NCBI GenBank assembly: GCA_026008535.1
Contig: BRKX01000017.1
Location: forward strand, 9,626,501-9,690,500
From: Perilla frutescens
Lineage: Eukaryota; Streptophyta; Magnoliopsida; Lamiales; Lamiaceae
DNA: 64,000 nucleotides
Direction: 5' to 3'
Part shown: one piece after another, positions 26,997 to 38,310 of the stretch
Layout: the number at the start of each line of letters is the position of its first letter
Position numbering within the stretch: position 1 is the stretch's first letter
The notes under the pieces: generated by a model
What the model was told of the DNA's origin: nothing
Seen by the model: only the letters and a program-made list of their open reading frames with translations
Databases searched by the model: none
Translations under genes and position numbers: made by a program

Positions 26997-28014
26997 AGCA
27001 TACTTGGCGTAAATTTGGAAGATTTCAATTTGATGCCAATCCAGGAGGTTGTGGCGAATAAGGCGTGACCATGTCTTATCTGCCAGAGGAATCCGAGAAT
27101 TCGAACCCTTATAACACTTTGTGGGGTTTCGAATTATCTTAGTTATTTTAATTAATTATTTTAGACCATAGTAATTAATTATTTGAGTCCAGTTTTTATT
27201 ATTGTAATTTTCGAATTTATTTGAGTCCTAAGTTGACTGGGTTTTATTTAAGGCACAATTCTACCTTGAATAGAATTCCAGTTTAGGAACTTTTCTAGTC
27301 CAATTTGGACAAGCCTTTTACTTATTTTTAGCTAGGATTTTCGAGCTCCCCTCTATTATAAATAGAGGTTCATTGTGAACATTATACTTTAGACTATACT
27401 TGAATTATTAAGCCTTTGCTTTCAATATCGTCTCAACCCATTTAATCTTTGTGAGTTTAGATAATTAAATTCATACTCTTAGATTTAGCACCTCTAAGTT
27501 TTATAAAGGGAATTCACCGTCCACGTTCAAGGGATCGTCGGAAACTCGCTAATCGAAGAGCAACTTAAAGAATTTGGCCTTGTGTACGTTCGAGATTCAA
27601 GGCAACTTTCGGGTTGTGATTCACATCTACAATACACCATCCACAGTCACCGTTCGACGTCATCCAACATCATCAATGTCCGTTCCAAGTCCAGCCACCA
27701 ATCGAGATCAATTCGTCTTCGTTCCATTTAATCCGTAAGTCCATTACAACTCTATCATACCCTATCTACTCTAGCCCTTCTAAATCTAACCATCACCATC
27801 GACATACATTCATACCTCTCGTCTATATACTCGTTCATAACAGCCCTATTCTATTTGGATTTTGTGTTATTTTGTGTGTCATTGTCTAGGTATTTTAGTT
27901 GAGTCTTAGTCGTCTAGATAATCGAGTATCGTACCCTTACTCCGCCGACGTAGTTTCTTTCCTTGCTTCCGCGTATTTTGTGTCGAGTCGTGTCCCATAG
28001 CCCGGGTCACATCA
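26792..28014 (+). repeat. 3' LTR of CRM-like copy 1
   Basis: About 1,223 bp, starting TGATGAGAAC and ending GGGTCACATCA, paired with 19,917-21,131. It contains the last ~68 codons and stop of pol and the TATAAATA box near 27,356. Confidence 0.9.
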
Positions 28015-28019
28015 GACAC

Positions 28020-29345
28020 CGCCGACTCTTAGTTTGAGATTAAAAATAGCCTATATTGAGTTCAGAAAACACGGACCTCGTGTCGGAGTTAATTTTCAAA
28101 CTGGGATGCTACTAAAGATGTCGTTTTTCCAAAGGATTGAAGATTATAACACGGACATGCGACAAGAGGTAAGTTTTTTTCCAATTTATTCTAAATCTAG
28201 ATAATATTCACGATCATATTTTCAATCGGGATCCCGATCTTCAAATAAAATAAATCCCGGACAATCGTGCTCGTAATATCGATCAAAACCCGATGATATC
28301 TCGATTGTGGCCGTGACGTGATCCCGATAGATATCTCGATCGTGACCTGCTCCCGATCATGATCCCGGACGTGATCCCAATCGAGATTAACATAACGATC
28401 CCGATCGCGATTTTGATCCCGGACGTGATCCCGATAGAGTTCAAGAACACGATCCCGATGGCGATCCTGATCGAAACCCGATCAATAACTTAATTAATAT
28501 TTTTAATTTTCAGGAGATTGAAATCTATACGACAGTGTTGAACCGTAGATTGTTGACCGGCCAGCACATACTCCCGATGGTCACCGCAGACAAGACACGA
28601 TTAGTTAGCCCGAATTTCTTCGTAAGTTAATTATGTAGCACATTCTTAAGAATATATTACTCCTTATATAATAATATAATCGATTATGTTGATGTCTTTT
28701 TGTTTATTTTGGTTGTATATCACAGATTGTCTTGGCGGAGGAATTCAATAACATTTTTAATCCATCTACTTTGAAATACAATGTTGGAGATTGAGAACCT
28801 CCATCTGGATTAAAGTGAGAGATCACACGGGCGGGAGATGATGAATTAAGAGCTTGGTGGAATGCAACACATGTAAGATATGAATTATTCATTATTTAAC
28901 TTCTTGGTTAATTAAAAAATTAAACATAGCGAATAACATTTTTTCTTCAAATTAGATCATCACCGTATGCCTCATCAATGCGCATTGGGTCACAGTGCGA
29001 ATTAGTTTGAGTGAGTGGCGGGTTGTTCTATATGACTCTTTGGCATACAATTTGGATAACTCGACTCGTGAATTTAGAAAGACCCAAATGATGCCATTGA
29101 CTCGCTTGTTGGATCGGCTCCTTACTACTTGCGAATATTGGGAAAGAAACATATTTGGTATGCAACGTCGTAAGGGCTTTGCTCGAAACCTTAAGCTTGA
29201 TTTCGCAGATCCTTCGAAGCAGTTCCACCAGATGGATAATAACAGTTGTGGCCCCCTTTGCATGCATGTATATGGAGCGCCTGCTAAGTGGTATGCCTGC
29301 TATAAGTTGGGGAAACAAGAAGGGTGGTGTCGTGCGATATCGTGA
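28020..29345 (+). pseudogene. Ulp1-type MULE protease gene, 3' half (C48 catalytic domain)
   Basis: Continuation of the gene split at 19,916; the codon cut by the insertion is completed exactly at 28,020-28,021. Exons: to 28,168; 28,514-28,621; 28,726-28,872; 28,956-29,345, each ending at GTAAG-type donors and starting after CAG/TAG, all in phase 0. The last exon holds the cysteine-protease residues: His in INAHWVTV (28,983), Asp in VVLYDSL (29,034), Gln in FHQMDNNSCG (29,229) and Cys in SCGP (29,247). All four catalytic residues are present. Two in-frame TGA codons in exon 28,726-28,872 (after YNVGD and after SGLK) fit TGG to TGA, so the gene is dead. In the host Ulp1 family this fold cleaves SUMO conjugates. 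Confidence 0.85.
28169..28513 (+). repeat. CGATC-rich imperfect repeat inside a Ulp1-gene intron
   Basis: This intron (GTAAGT...CAG) contains from about 28,214 to 28,490 a dense imperfect series of words such as GATCCCGATCG, GATCCCGGACGTGATCCC and CTCGATCGTGAC, spaced every 15-30 bp. The same words form the satellite core and the MULE-A flanks. Confidence 0.7.
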
Positions 29346-29814
29346 ATATATGGCTAGAATGATATATGATATGTGCCACCCGAAAGTCATTCCTCTATTT
29401 CAACCTTAATTTGTCTTTCATTTTCATAACATGGAAACTTTATTTTCTCTTTTTATTTTTGTTAATATTGTTATGCAGACAATGACCTCTTTATGTTTTA
29501 AGTACAAACCTATTTGTACTTTATTATTATTCAAACAATGACTTGTTTACTTTTTCTCTTGAAAAGACATAGGAAGCTTTTTATAGTTCCCAAGTGTCCT
29601 TGATAGATTCGAATTTGGACTGGTGCAGTTTGGACTCATTAAGATCTCTTCAATTAATTTGAAATAGTGAATTCCTCACCTACTAGTCACGAGATTCCTA
29701 GATCATGATCACGATGCAATGACAGAAATAAGGATAATATTTAAAATTGAATTCAATTCAATGAACGTCTAGCACATAAAAAGATATTTATCTAGTTCCT
29801 CTCATCGGGCAAAA
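29346..29814. other. MULE-A gap between convergent genes
   Basis: AT-rich spacer between the stop of the Ulp1 gene and the stop of the transposase on the other strand. It probably holds both 3' ends. No other feature seen. Confidence 0.5.
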
Positions 29815-30605
29815 CTATTTACTGTGTCCGGGATCACGACATATGCTACACTTCTTTGGACCGCGACGTCTACTACTAGATGCCTCTATCCCAGATGGAC
29901 GCCGCCTTCCTGTACTTGGACGACCGGCTTGCCGATTCACGTGAATTGGTAACACTTTCATGTCTGCAATGTGTTGTGGTACCACCCACTCATCTCGACG
30001 AGGGAGAGGATTGACTGAACCTACATATGTCTCTCGCCAAGCATCCGTCTTGTAGTATGAATAGATGTAATCATGTATGGATTCACCATTTTGCCTATGA
30101 ATAGAATAATCAAGAATCGATTACGGTTGCAAGAAAGAGTAATAATAAATTAAATAAATAGATAAATACGTACGTAATGGCAGCAGCTGCATGCGCACAT
30201 GGCATCAAATCCAACTCAAACATCCGACATTGGCATGACCTCCGATGAAGATCAACGAGGAACGTTCTTTTCCCATCATTCACTTTGAATGTAGAGCTTC
30301 AGGTGGACATAACGCTATATGAATGAGATTTCTCAACTTCAACTACGAGCTTACTTACAGTCTCTTCAGTTAATACATTCTCATGGGCATTTGCGCGTGC
30401 TCGCCTAGAGTCGAACCATTGTTCAATAACATGTCTGATAGCCTCTATTAATGAACATATAGGAAGACGTCTAGCAAATAGTAATCTTGCATTGAAGCTT
30501 TCGGCTGCATTTGACGTTAGGAAACTGTAGCGCCGAACAGGACATTTTGAGCGAGCCCACCTCTCAGGTCCATCATTAAGCAGCTTACGGTAAGCTCCAT
30601 CCGGG
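29815..30605 (-). pseudogene. MULE-A mudrA-type transposase, C-terminal part
   Basis: Two exons on the minus strand. Exon 30,605-30,174 reads PDGAYRKLLNDGPERWARSK, SFLTSNAAESFNARL and a SWIM zinc finger CQCRMFELDLMPCAH (30,191-30,235). Exon 30,094-29,815 reads DYIYSYYKTDAWRETY and ends in a zinc knuckle CSICRDPGHSK followed by TAG (29,815-29,817). The intron 30,173-30,095 has GTACGT and ATAG ends and keeps frame. A TGA at 30,299-30,301 interrupts the exon, fitting CGA to TGA. These are the standard C-terminal parts of MuDR transposase. The DDE segment that should precede them is gone, deleted at about 30,606 together with the end of the adjoining LTR. The N-terminal part is at 41.1-43.8 kb. 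Confidence 0.85.
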
Positions 30606-32249
30606 CTAATATATATATATAGAAAAAAAAAATAAAAAAAAATTAAAGATGATAAATAAAAATGAAGTTAAGGAGACTTGAACCCTTAACCTCTAATGAG
30701 TTAACATAAGCCTTAACCACTTAGGCTAAAGACTAATTCGAAAAATTAATGCAGATTAATTATTAATTAAGACATATTATTTAATGCAGAAAATGTAGAG
30801 ATAAAGGGTGTAAAAATGAAAGCAAGATGATTTGAACCTAGGACTTAAGATTATTTAAAGTATATATTAACCACTTGGCTAAACACCATTTTCGAAAATA
30901 ATACAGTTTTAGAATTAATTAATCTAAATTGCAGAATATTTGAAATTAAAAGAAAAGAAGAGAAATTAAAATAAAATAAAAGAACACATACACACGCACA
31001 CAACACACAATTCACGCACACACCCACTCTCAAATTTTAAAAAAAATTCAATTCTTCTTCATTGTACACTCATGCATATTTATTCTAAAGTATTTTAATT
31101 TAAACAAAATAAAAAGGAATATACTCCTTTTAATGCTTTGGAGACAACACACATTTTTTTAAAAAAAAAAACACATTATCTTTCCTCACCCTCAATTCAC
31201 ATACGTATGTACAGTGATTGTACACACTTCTCATTTCCAAAATAATGATATATCTCCCTCTTTCTATTGCACTACATTAAAAGGACTACAATCCTCATTT
31301 GTCTTTTCTCAATCTAAAAACCATCTGCAAATTCAAACCTATTTAAATCTCCATAAATATAAAGTCAACCATTTTCTCTCTCTTTCTTGGAACCCATCTG
31401 CACCATTTAAAGTATACTTCTTTCTCTCTCTCCAATAAGAAAAATAAGAAAACTTCCAAAAAGGCATGAAAATAAATAAAAATGTTGTATTTTGAGGATT
31501 AAAAAAAAGAATATTGGGGTTAATAGAATTTAAACTCAAAATTAAATATGTAAAACACCTTGAATCATAAAGTAATTAAAGGGGAAATATAGAGGAAGAA
31601 GAGAAAAAGAGATTGATGCAAGTGCATGTTGGATCCGGCCATCGGAAAACTTGCCGGCGACACACTAAGGAGCAGCCTTGTTCAATATTTTCCAGAAATT
31701 CTAGACTTCATCTCCTCAACAAAATGATATAATTGATCTAGAAATGAAGAGAGGGTTTGAAATCTAAAATAAATAAACAAAAATGGCCGGAATCTGCACT
31801 TTATGGCGGCGGCGAACGGTGGACCGGCGGTGGCGCTCCGCCTCCGGCCACCTTGCCAGAAAATCGCAGAAGAGGGAAGAAGAGGGTGAGAGCGGCTGAC
31901 CTTAGAATGAGAATGAGGGAAAATGATTAAATCCCTAACTAAAATGTGTTTATATTTACTCATTTGGGCTTAAAGCCCACCAAAAGAGATTAAACTTAAA
32001 TGGGCTAAGGCATTTGGGTTAAATTAAATAACTGTTGGGCTTCCTTTAAATAAAATCTAGACAACCCATAGATAAATTATTGGCTAAAATAATTATTCCC
32101 ATACCCATTCAAGCTATAATAATATAATTACCAACTAAATTAAATTAATTTCTAAAGATCCTCTAAACTTAAATTAACATAAGATACTAAGATAAAAATT
32201 AAGTTGAGAATCTAATTAAAATTTAATAATAAAGGTTTGGGGTATTACA
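30606..32249 (-). repeat. 3' LTR of the Tekay-like element, truncated
   Basis: About 1.64 kb, nearly identical to 39,340-41,111 but lacking the distal ~1.03 kb (38,311-39,340 in the other copy) and an internal segment of about 120 bp present at about 40,184-40,305. The outer breakpoint falls in an (AT)n run. Short ORFs inside it recur in the other LTR and are not genes. Confidence 0.85.
30655..30900 (-). repeat. Two tRNA-like modules within the LTR
   Basis: On the minus strand two tRNA-head-like units follow each other: TAGCCAAGTGGTTAA with CTAGGTTCAAATC, and TAGCCTAAGTGGTTAAGGC with AAGGGTTCAAGTCTCC. They resemble A and B boxes of Leu/Ser-type tRNA genes. No full cloverleaf is evident, so they are probably SINE heads captured by the LTR. 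The second LTR carries them at about 39,395-39,640. Confidence 0.5.
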
Positions 32250-32263
32250 TCCCTCCCCCCTTG
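32250..32263 (-). other. Polypurine tract of the Tekay-like element
   Basis: CAAGGGGGGAGGGA on the minus strand lies directly before the LTR start TGTAATACCC. Confidence 0.8.
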
Positions 32264-32292
32264 AAAGAATTTCGTCCCGAAATTCACGTACC

Positions 32293-35200
32293 TTAGAATA
32301 TCTCGGGATATTGTTGTCTCATCTTGCTTTCAAGTTCCCAGGTTGCTTCAGTACGATCATGATGATTCCAATGCACAAGTACCAATGGAATTTGTTTGTT
32401 TCTTAGGACCTGAATTTTTCTATCAAGAATTTCATGAGGTCTTTCCTCGTACGTCATGTCAGAACGTAGAATTATTTCACTTTCTTTGACAACGTGTTCT
32501 GGATCAAACACGTACTTCCTGAGCATTGACACATGATACACATCATGAACTTGTGCTAGGTCCGGTGGTAGAGCTAATCGGTAAGCAACCTCACCAATTC
32601 TTTCAAGTATCTCGAACAGCCCGATATATCGTGGTCTCAATTTGCCTCGTTTGCCGAATCTCACAACACCTCGTGTTGGAGATACCTTTAAGAAAAAAAT
32701 TTCTCCAACTTGAAACTGTAGATCTGTTCTGCGCTTATCTGCATAAGCTTTCTGTCGGTCTTGTGCTTCTTTCATTCTCGCACGAATTTGATCAATTATC
32801 TTGACAGTAGTCTGCACAATCTCTGTTCCCAAAATTTTTCTTTCTCCAACTTCATCCCAATACAATGGTGATCTGCATTTGCGACCGTATAAGGCTTCAT
32901 ACAGTGCCATCTTTATCATTGACTGGTAGCTGTTATTATATGCAAACTCTACTAAGGGTAAAACATCTTCCCAACTTGTATTTCCATCCAATACAACTCC
33001 CTGGAGCATATCTTCCAAAATCTGTATCGTTCTTTCTGATTGGCCATCTGTTTGAGGATGGAAAACGGTACTGAAGTTCAGCTTTGTTCCCATAGCTTCT
33101 TGAAGACTTTTCCAGAATCTTGATGTGAAACGAGTATCACGATCCGACGTGATGGAAACTGGAATTTTGTGAAGACGAACAATTTCTTTTACATAATCTG
33201 TGCCAATTTGCTTAACTCCGTTGTTGTTTTGATCGGCACGAAGTGTGCTGATTTAGTCAATCGATCAACAATCACCCATACTGTTGAGTTTCTTCTCACT
33301 GATCGTGGTAAGCCTACCACGAAATCCATCGTTATATGCTCCCATTTCCACTCTGGAATTTCCAACGGCTGCAATAATCCAGAAGGTCGTTGATGTATGG
33401 CTTTCACTTGTTGGCATGTTAAACATCTCTCCACAAATGCCGCTATCTTTCTTTTCATATTGTTCCACCAAAAATATTGCTTCAAGTCTTTGTATAGCTT
33501 CGTACTGCCTGGATGAGCAACATAGGGGGTATTATGAGCCTCTTTCATAATTTCATGTTTCAGTGTGTCATCACTGGGAACACATAGTCTGTCACGGAAC
33601 ATTAGGGCTCCGTCATTTACCTCACTGAATTCTTTTAGTTCACCCGCTTTGACTCTCTGTCTTATCTTCTCCAATCGTTCATCCTTTGTCTGAGCTTCTA
33701 TGATTCTCGGTCGTAGTTCTGGTTTAGCTATCACTGCAGCTACCACACTTGTTGTAGAGTTTGGTGGAAACACCAAATCTAATTCCATCTTTTCTATCTC
33801 TTTCACAAGTCCCTCCTTGTCCGTTAAAATATATCCCAGTACTATTTGTCTCTTTTTACTCAAAGCATCCGCTACTACATTTGCTTTTCCGGGATGATAG
33901 TGTATCGTACAGTCATAATCTTTCACCAGCTCTAACCATCTTCTCTGTCTCATATTAAGCTCTTTCTGCTCGAAAATGTACTTTAAGCTTTTATGGTCAG
34001 TGTAAATCTCGCATTTCACCCCATAAAGATAATGCCTCCAAATTTTAAGTGCATGCACCACAGCAGCGAGCTCCAAATCATGGGTTGGGTAGTTCAGTTC
34101 ATGAGGTCTCAATTGTCGTGAAGCATAAGCTACTACCTTCCCATTTTGCATCAACACGCATCCCAAACCCAATTTAGATGCGTCGGTGTAAATTACAAAT
34201 CCTTCCACTCCTTCTGGGAGAGTTAAGACCGGTGCAGTTGTCAATCTTGTCTTCAGTTCTTTAAAACTTTTCTCGCATTCATCAGTCCATACAAATTTGA
34301 CTTTCTTTCTCAAGAGTTGTGTCATTGGTCTTGCTAACTTTGAGAAATCCTTGATAAACTTCCGATAATAACCTGCCAAACCGAGAAAACTTCTTATCTC
34401 ATGAACGTTGGTTAGTGATTTCCATTTCTTCACTGTCTCAACCTTTACAGGATCCACTTTGATTCCTTCTGCTAACACAATGTGCCCGAGAAACATTACT
34501 TCATTTAACCAAAATTCACACTTACTAAATTTGGCATATAACTTTTCTCTCCGTAGTGTTTCCAACACTAGTCTCAAATGTTCATCGTGCTCTTCTTCAC
34601 TTCTTGATTAAATTAGTATGTCATCAATAAAGACCAATACAAACTTATCCAAATATTCATGGAAAACACGATTCATTAAATCCATAAAAACTACATGTGT
34701 ATTTGTTAATCCAAACAGCAACACTAGAAACTCATAGTGGTCATATCTTGTTCGGAATGCAGTCTTGGGTATGTCATCTTCTCTTACTTTAACTTGATGA
34801 TACCTAGATCGTAAGTCAATCTTGGAAAAGACTTTTGCACCTGATAACTGATCGAAGAGATCATCTATCCTCGGAAGTGGATACTTGTTCTTCACCGTTA
34901 TCTTGTTCAACTCCTGATAATCGATGCACATCCTCATAGTACCATCCTTATTTTTGACAAATAAAATCGGTGCCCCCCAAGGTGATACGCTGGGTCTTAT
35001 AAAACCTAATTCCAACAATTCCTCTAGTTGAACCTTCAACTGTTGCAACTCCTTCGGTGCTAAATGATATGGGGCTTTGGATACCGGTGCTGCTCCTGGT
35101 TCCAAGTCTATTGTGAATTCTACTTGTCTATCTGGCGGTAAACCTGGCAAATCATTTGGAAATACGTCAACGTATTCTCGCACCACTAGTACCTGATCCA

Positions 35201-36785
35201 CTGTTAGACCTTCTTCTTTCTTGCTTGAAAGGTTTACTAGAAAAGCTTGACAATCTCCTTTCTGCAACAACTTTACAGCCTTTAACGCTGAAATGATTGG
35301 AATTACATTTCTCAGTTTTGCTCCATAGAACTTCACCTCCTTTTCGCTTAGCTTTTGAAATATTATCTCTCTCTCGTGGCATCTTATTGTTGCACCATCT
35401 TTTGTTAGCCAGTCCATCCCGAATATAATGTCAAAGTCCCGCATCTCCAGAGCATATAGATCAGTTGTAAAATTCTTTTCACCTACTACCAAGTCTAAGT
35501 TCTTACAAACACAATCAGCTAAGAGTGTTCGTCTTGAGGGAATGCTTATTGCTAAGGCTTCTTTTGCTAATTCTAGCTCTAGATTGAGACGTTTACATGC
35601 ATCTTTAGATATAAAGGAATGTGAAGCTCCAGTATCAAATAAAGCAAGCACAAGTATATTGCTCAAACTAATCATACTTGCCAAATTCCCGGGGTTTCCA
35701 ACTGCCTCTTGCTGGTTCAGAGCATACGCTCTGGCTTGTTGTGGTGCCCGGGGACCTTGATTCCGATTCTGTTGAGGCCTGGGATTACCTCTGTTGTTGT
35801 TATTATTCCCTCGACCACCTCCACCTTGCGGCCCCGCATTTCTCATGGTCTGTCTAAATTGTGGCCTCTGTTGCTGCTGTTGTTGCCCTTGCATGCCAAA
35901 ATTTTGTGAGCAGGCATTAGCATAATGACCCTGTCGACCACACCGATAACATTAGACACATGGCCCAAAATGATGTCTGCTACATATTGCACACTGCGGT
36001 GAATTTCCTTGATAGCCTTGGGATTTTGGTGCAACATTTCCTTGTCCTGCAGGCCTTGTTCCAAAGTTCCTTCCTCCCTGATAGTTATGTTGAAAGTTCT
36101 TCCCCTAATAACCTTGTTGCGGACCTTCCCACTTCCGTTTTCCTTTTTGATCCCTCACTGCTGGTTGGGATGCCGAAGCTTTTGATGTTCTCTGCATTGC
36201 CTCAATGCTTAGTGCCCAACTCAGTATCTGACCATAGCTTGTGTCGTCCTTCCCGATTAGTGCTGTGCCTATCTCTGGTTTCAAACCCATACGAAACTTC
36301 TCGATCCTCTTCTCTTCTGTATCAACAGTCTGTGGCGCATACCGAGACAATCTATTGAACTGCAAATCATAATCTGCTACTGACTTATTTCCCTGTTTCA
36401 AATTCCAAAATTCATTCGCCTTTTGATGCTGATAATGTGCAGGTATATATTTCTGATACAGGATTATCTTGAAATCCTCCCAGGTGAACAACTCCCAATC
36501 TGCCTCGGATATTGTCCTCCGAATAGACTCCCACCAGAAATCAGCGTCATCCACAAGCTGGTATAGACCATATGTCACCATCTCTTTATCTGTGCATTGC
36601 AAAAACCCAAAAATCTTCTCTAGAGCTCGAATCCATCTTTCGACCGTGAGTGGATCACCTTCCCCATTGAAAGTCGGGGGATTATGGCGCATGAACTCTA
36701 TCTCAATTCGTGGTCCTTGAACTTGCGGATTATTTGGCACCTCAGGCATAGCCAAGTTCACATTTCTCGGTCTTCCTCTTGGCAT
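32293..36785 (-). pseudogene. Gag-pol polyprotein of the Tekay-like chromovirus
   Basis: On the minus strand from the ATG at 36,785 (MPRGRPRN): gag (FNGEGDPLTVERWI, DADFWWESIRR), zinc knuckle CYRCGRQGHYANAC (35,951-35,910), protease ALFDTGASHSFIS (Asp at 35,636), reverse transcriptase FIDD (34,631-34,620), RNase H YTDASKLGLG, integrase (CLTCQQVK, ITMDFVVGLPRS, SDRDTRF, HPQTDGQSE) and a chromodomain to 32,293. It is broken by stops at about 36,105, 35,952 and 34,608 and by a 1-nt frameshift near 33,210, just after LAQI. The RT motif usually read FGLTNAP is altered (FGLTNTH). No autonomous activity is possible from this copy. Confidence 0.93.
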
Positions 36786-36812
36786 TCTGCAACAATTTAG
36801 ATTCCTAATCAT

Positions 36813-36998
36813 TCAACACTTACAAATAAATTCTTGTAAAAGAGAACACAAATAATAAGCAACCATCTCGTAAAAAAAATGAGATGTAAACAGATAAAGC
36901 ATAAACAAAGAAAATAATAACTTATATATATTAGAATAGATGCCTTGAAATAGGACTTTTGTACAAAAGGGGTGAATGCTATGCAAATACATCCGTCA

Positions 36999-37034
<36 letters not shown>

Positions 37035-37234
37035 AGTAAATCAAAAGGAGGCTAGCTATCGAATGCCTCATGTCGGAACGGTCTTATAAAGCTGACAATG
37101 TTTCCAACCTACAAAAGCTACCGAGTTGACGAACAATAAAATGTCAACTTCAGTATATACTAGACTACCCAAAATAGTACTGTAAGAACAAACTAGTAGC
37201 TAAAACGCTCAACCATCGGCTCCCCCTCCGGATT
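36813..37234 (-). other. Spacer between the extra ORF and gag
   Basis: About 420 bp of leader of the Tekay-like element, including an (AT)n microsatellite near 37,000-37,030. No gene seen. Confidence 0.5.
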
Positions 37235-37807
37235 CTACTCCGGGTCCTCATCTGGGTCGTCCTCCATGATCGGCTCCAACTGGGTCCTAGATGGACCTAC
37301 CTCATCATCGTGTGGTCTTGCCCTCATATGCAATGGCTCTGGCACTAGTGGAGCTGATCGATCTATCTCAATCGTCCTCTCAGCAGCCAAGATCGGTGAG
37401 AAAGGCACACTAAGTATAACTGAATCTGCAGCTTCATCAACCGCAGACGTCAATCTAGGAACCCTACCTCGTCCATCTGCCCAAACTCGTAGGACATAAG
37501 TGAAGAACCTCGAGAAATAGACTCTCACAGCAAAAGTGGTCCGATCTCTATCTGAGAAATCAACTGCAGCTCTCGCAGCCCAAAGTCCCCAATCACGTGG
37601 TAGCCCGATTATATATCTCAACATGGCCTCTACCTCAGTGATAACACCTCTATCAGCGATATCATACCACAAAGTCACGAAACGTGCAGTGAACTTCGGC
37701 ACATTCTCTGTCGGTCGACATGTGCAAGTACGTAGCTTCTCAATCTGCTCTTCTAAAGTAATATGAGATCGGGGTCTCTTACGAGGTGTCACTCGGAATG
37801 ACACCAT
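37235..37807 (-). CDS. Extra ORF upstream of gag in the Tekay-like element
   Basis: An intact 190-codon frame on the coding strand of the element, ATG at 37,807 and TAG at 37,235, between primer site and gag. The first third is basic (RVTPRKRPRSHITLEEQ), the middle reads NVPKFTARFVTLWYDIADRG and RYIIGLPRDWG, and the C-terminus is acidic (EDDPDEDPE). The middle has the look of a gag-type helical segment (compare SVADYDLQFNRLSRYAP in the true gag of this element), but the match is weak. It is open although gag-pol beside it has several stops. An extra ORF before gag is known in Tat/Ogre elements, whereas I do not know of it as a rule in Tekay. Function unknown. Confidence 0.55.
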   Translation of the reverse strand: MVSFRVTPRKRPRSHITLEEQIEKLRTCTCRPTENVPKFTARFVTLWYDIADRGVITEVEAMLRYIIGLPRDWGLWAARAAVDFSDRDRTTFAVRVYFSRFFTYVLRVWADGRGRVPRLTSAVDEAADSVILSVPFSPILAAERTIEIDRSAPLVPEPLHMRARPHDDEVGPSRTQLEPIMEDDPDEDPE

Positions 37808-38295
37808 CTAATTAGCACAATTTTTTTAATTAGATTACATTCAAATATTCCCATAAGTTTCTACAAGTTCAGCCTAAGTTCAGCAACTATAGACTAAAGT
37901 TCATCTTACATTCTCAAGTTCCAAGTTTAAGTACTCATCTAGAGCATAATATCATACACAGTTCAACAATCATAGTATGCAATCAGCATATCCACAACAT
38001 TCACAAGTATGCATGTAGCATAAATAAATGAGTTTCTCACATGTAAACAGTCAGATAAACATAATTTTCGAAACAACTTCCAGTATGCCCACGGGCATAT
38101 TTCGTTCTCAAATAAATTTAATATTTCAGCAATATAATAATAAAAAAAACTTCAAATATTTTAAAACCGCATAAAAATATGCGTACCTTTTTGACTATTG
38201 CGTGAGTGACGAGCTGAGGGCTTATAATATCACACGGAAATTTTTAAGAAAACATGAATTAAATTGACCCAGCAGGTCTACAGAGTTGCAAACCT
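37808..38295 (-). other. Leader between primer site and extra ORF
   Basis: About 490 bp of AT-rich leader sequence of the Tekay-like element. No gene or clear signal recognised. Confidence 0.4.
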
Positions 38296-38307
38296 GCTCT
38301 GATACCA
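38296..38307 (-). other. Primer-binding site, Met-tRNA, Tekay-like element
   Basis: TGGTATCAGAGC on the minus strand, 3 bp from the LTR end, is an exact plant initiator-Met primer site. It fixes the inner end of the 5' LTR at 38,311. Confidence 0.85.
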
Positions 38308-38310
38308 CTT

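Larger units (their letters stand above)
19917..28014 (+). mobile_element. Ty3/gypsy LTR retrotransposon, CRM-like, copy 1
   Basis: This is a complete but dead element of about 8.1 kb: 5' LTR 19,917-21,131, primer-binding site 21,137-21,150, one gag-pol frame 21,999-26,996, polypurine tract 26,782-26,791 and 3' LTR 26,792-28,014. LTR ends are TGAT...ATCA. Flanks are GGCAC (19,912-19,916) and GACAC (28,015-28,019), a 5-bp target duplication with one mismatch. It lies in exon C of the Ulp1 gene. The same family is present inverted at 44.4-52.6 kb. Pol sequence (GDE-KTAFKTKHGLY, KHLKGQ-NLNKRHARWVEF, GEYKCSSTFNVADLSPF) is closest to my knowledge of CRM chromoviruses. The clade call is from memory, while Ty3/gypsy is certain from the domain order. 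Confidence 0.92.

Noticed and set aside
30655..30740. Functional tRNA gene
   Set aside because: A and B boxes are recognisable, but no acceptor-stem pairing or CCA-proximal structure was found; more likely a SINE head.
30851..31963. Small ORFs of 60-93 codons duplicated at 39,588-40,825
   Set aside because: They lie in the two LTRs of the Tekay-like element and are duplicated because the LTR is. No protein family resemblance and no start context.
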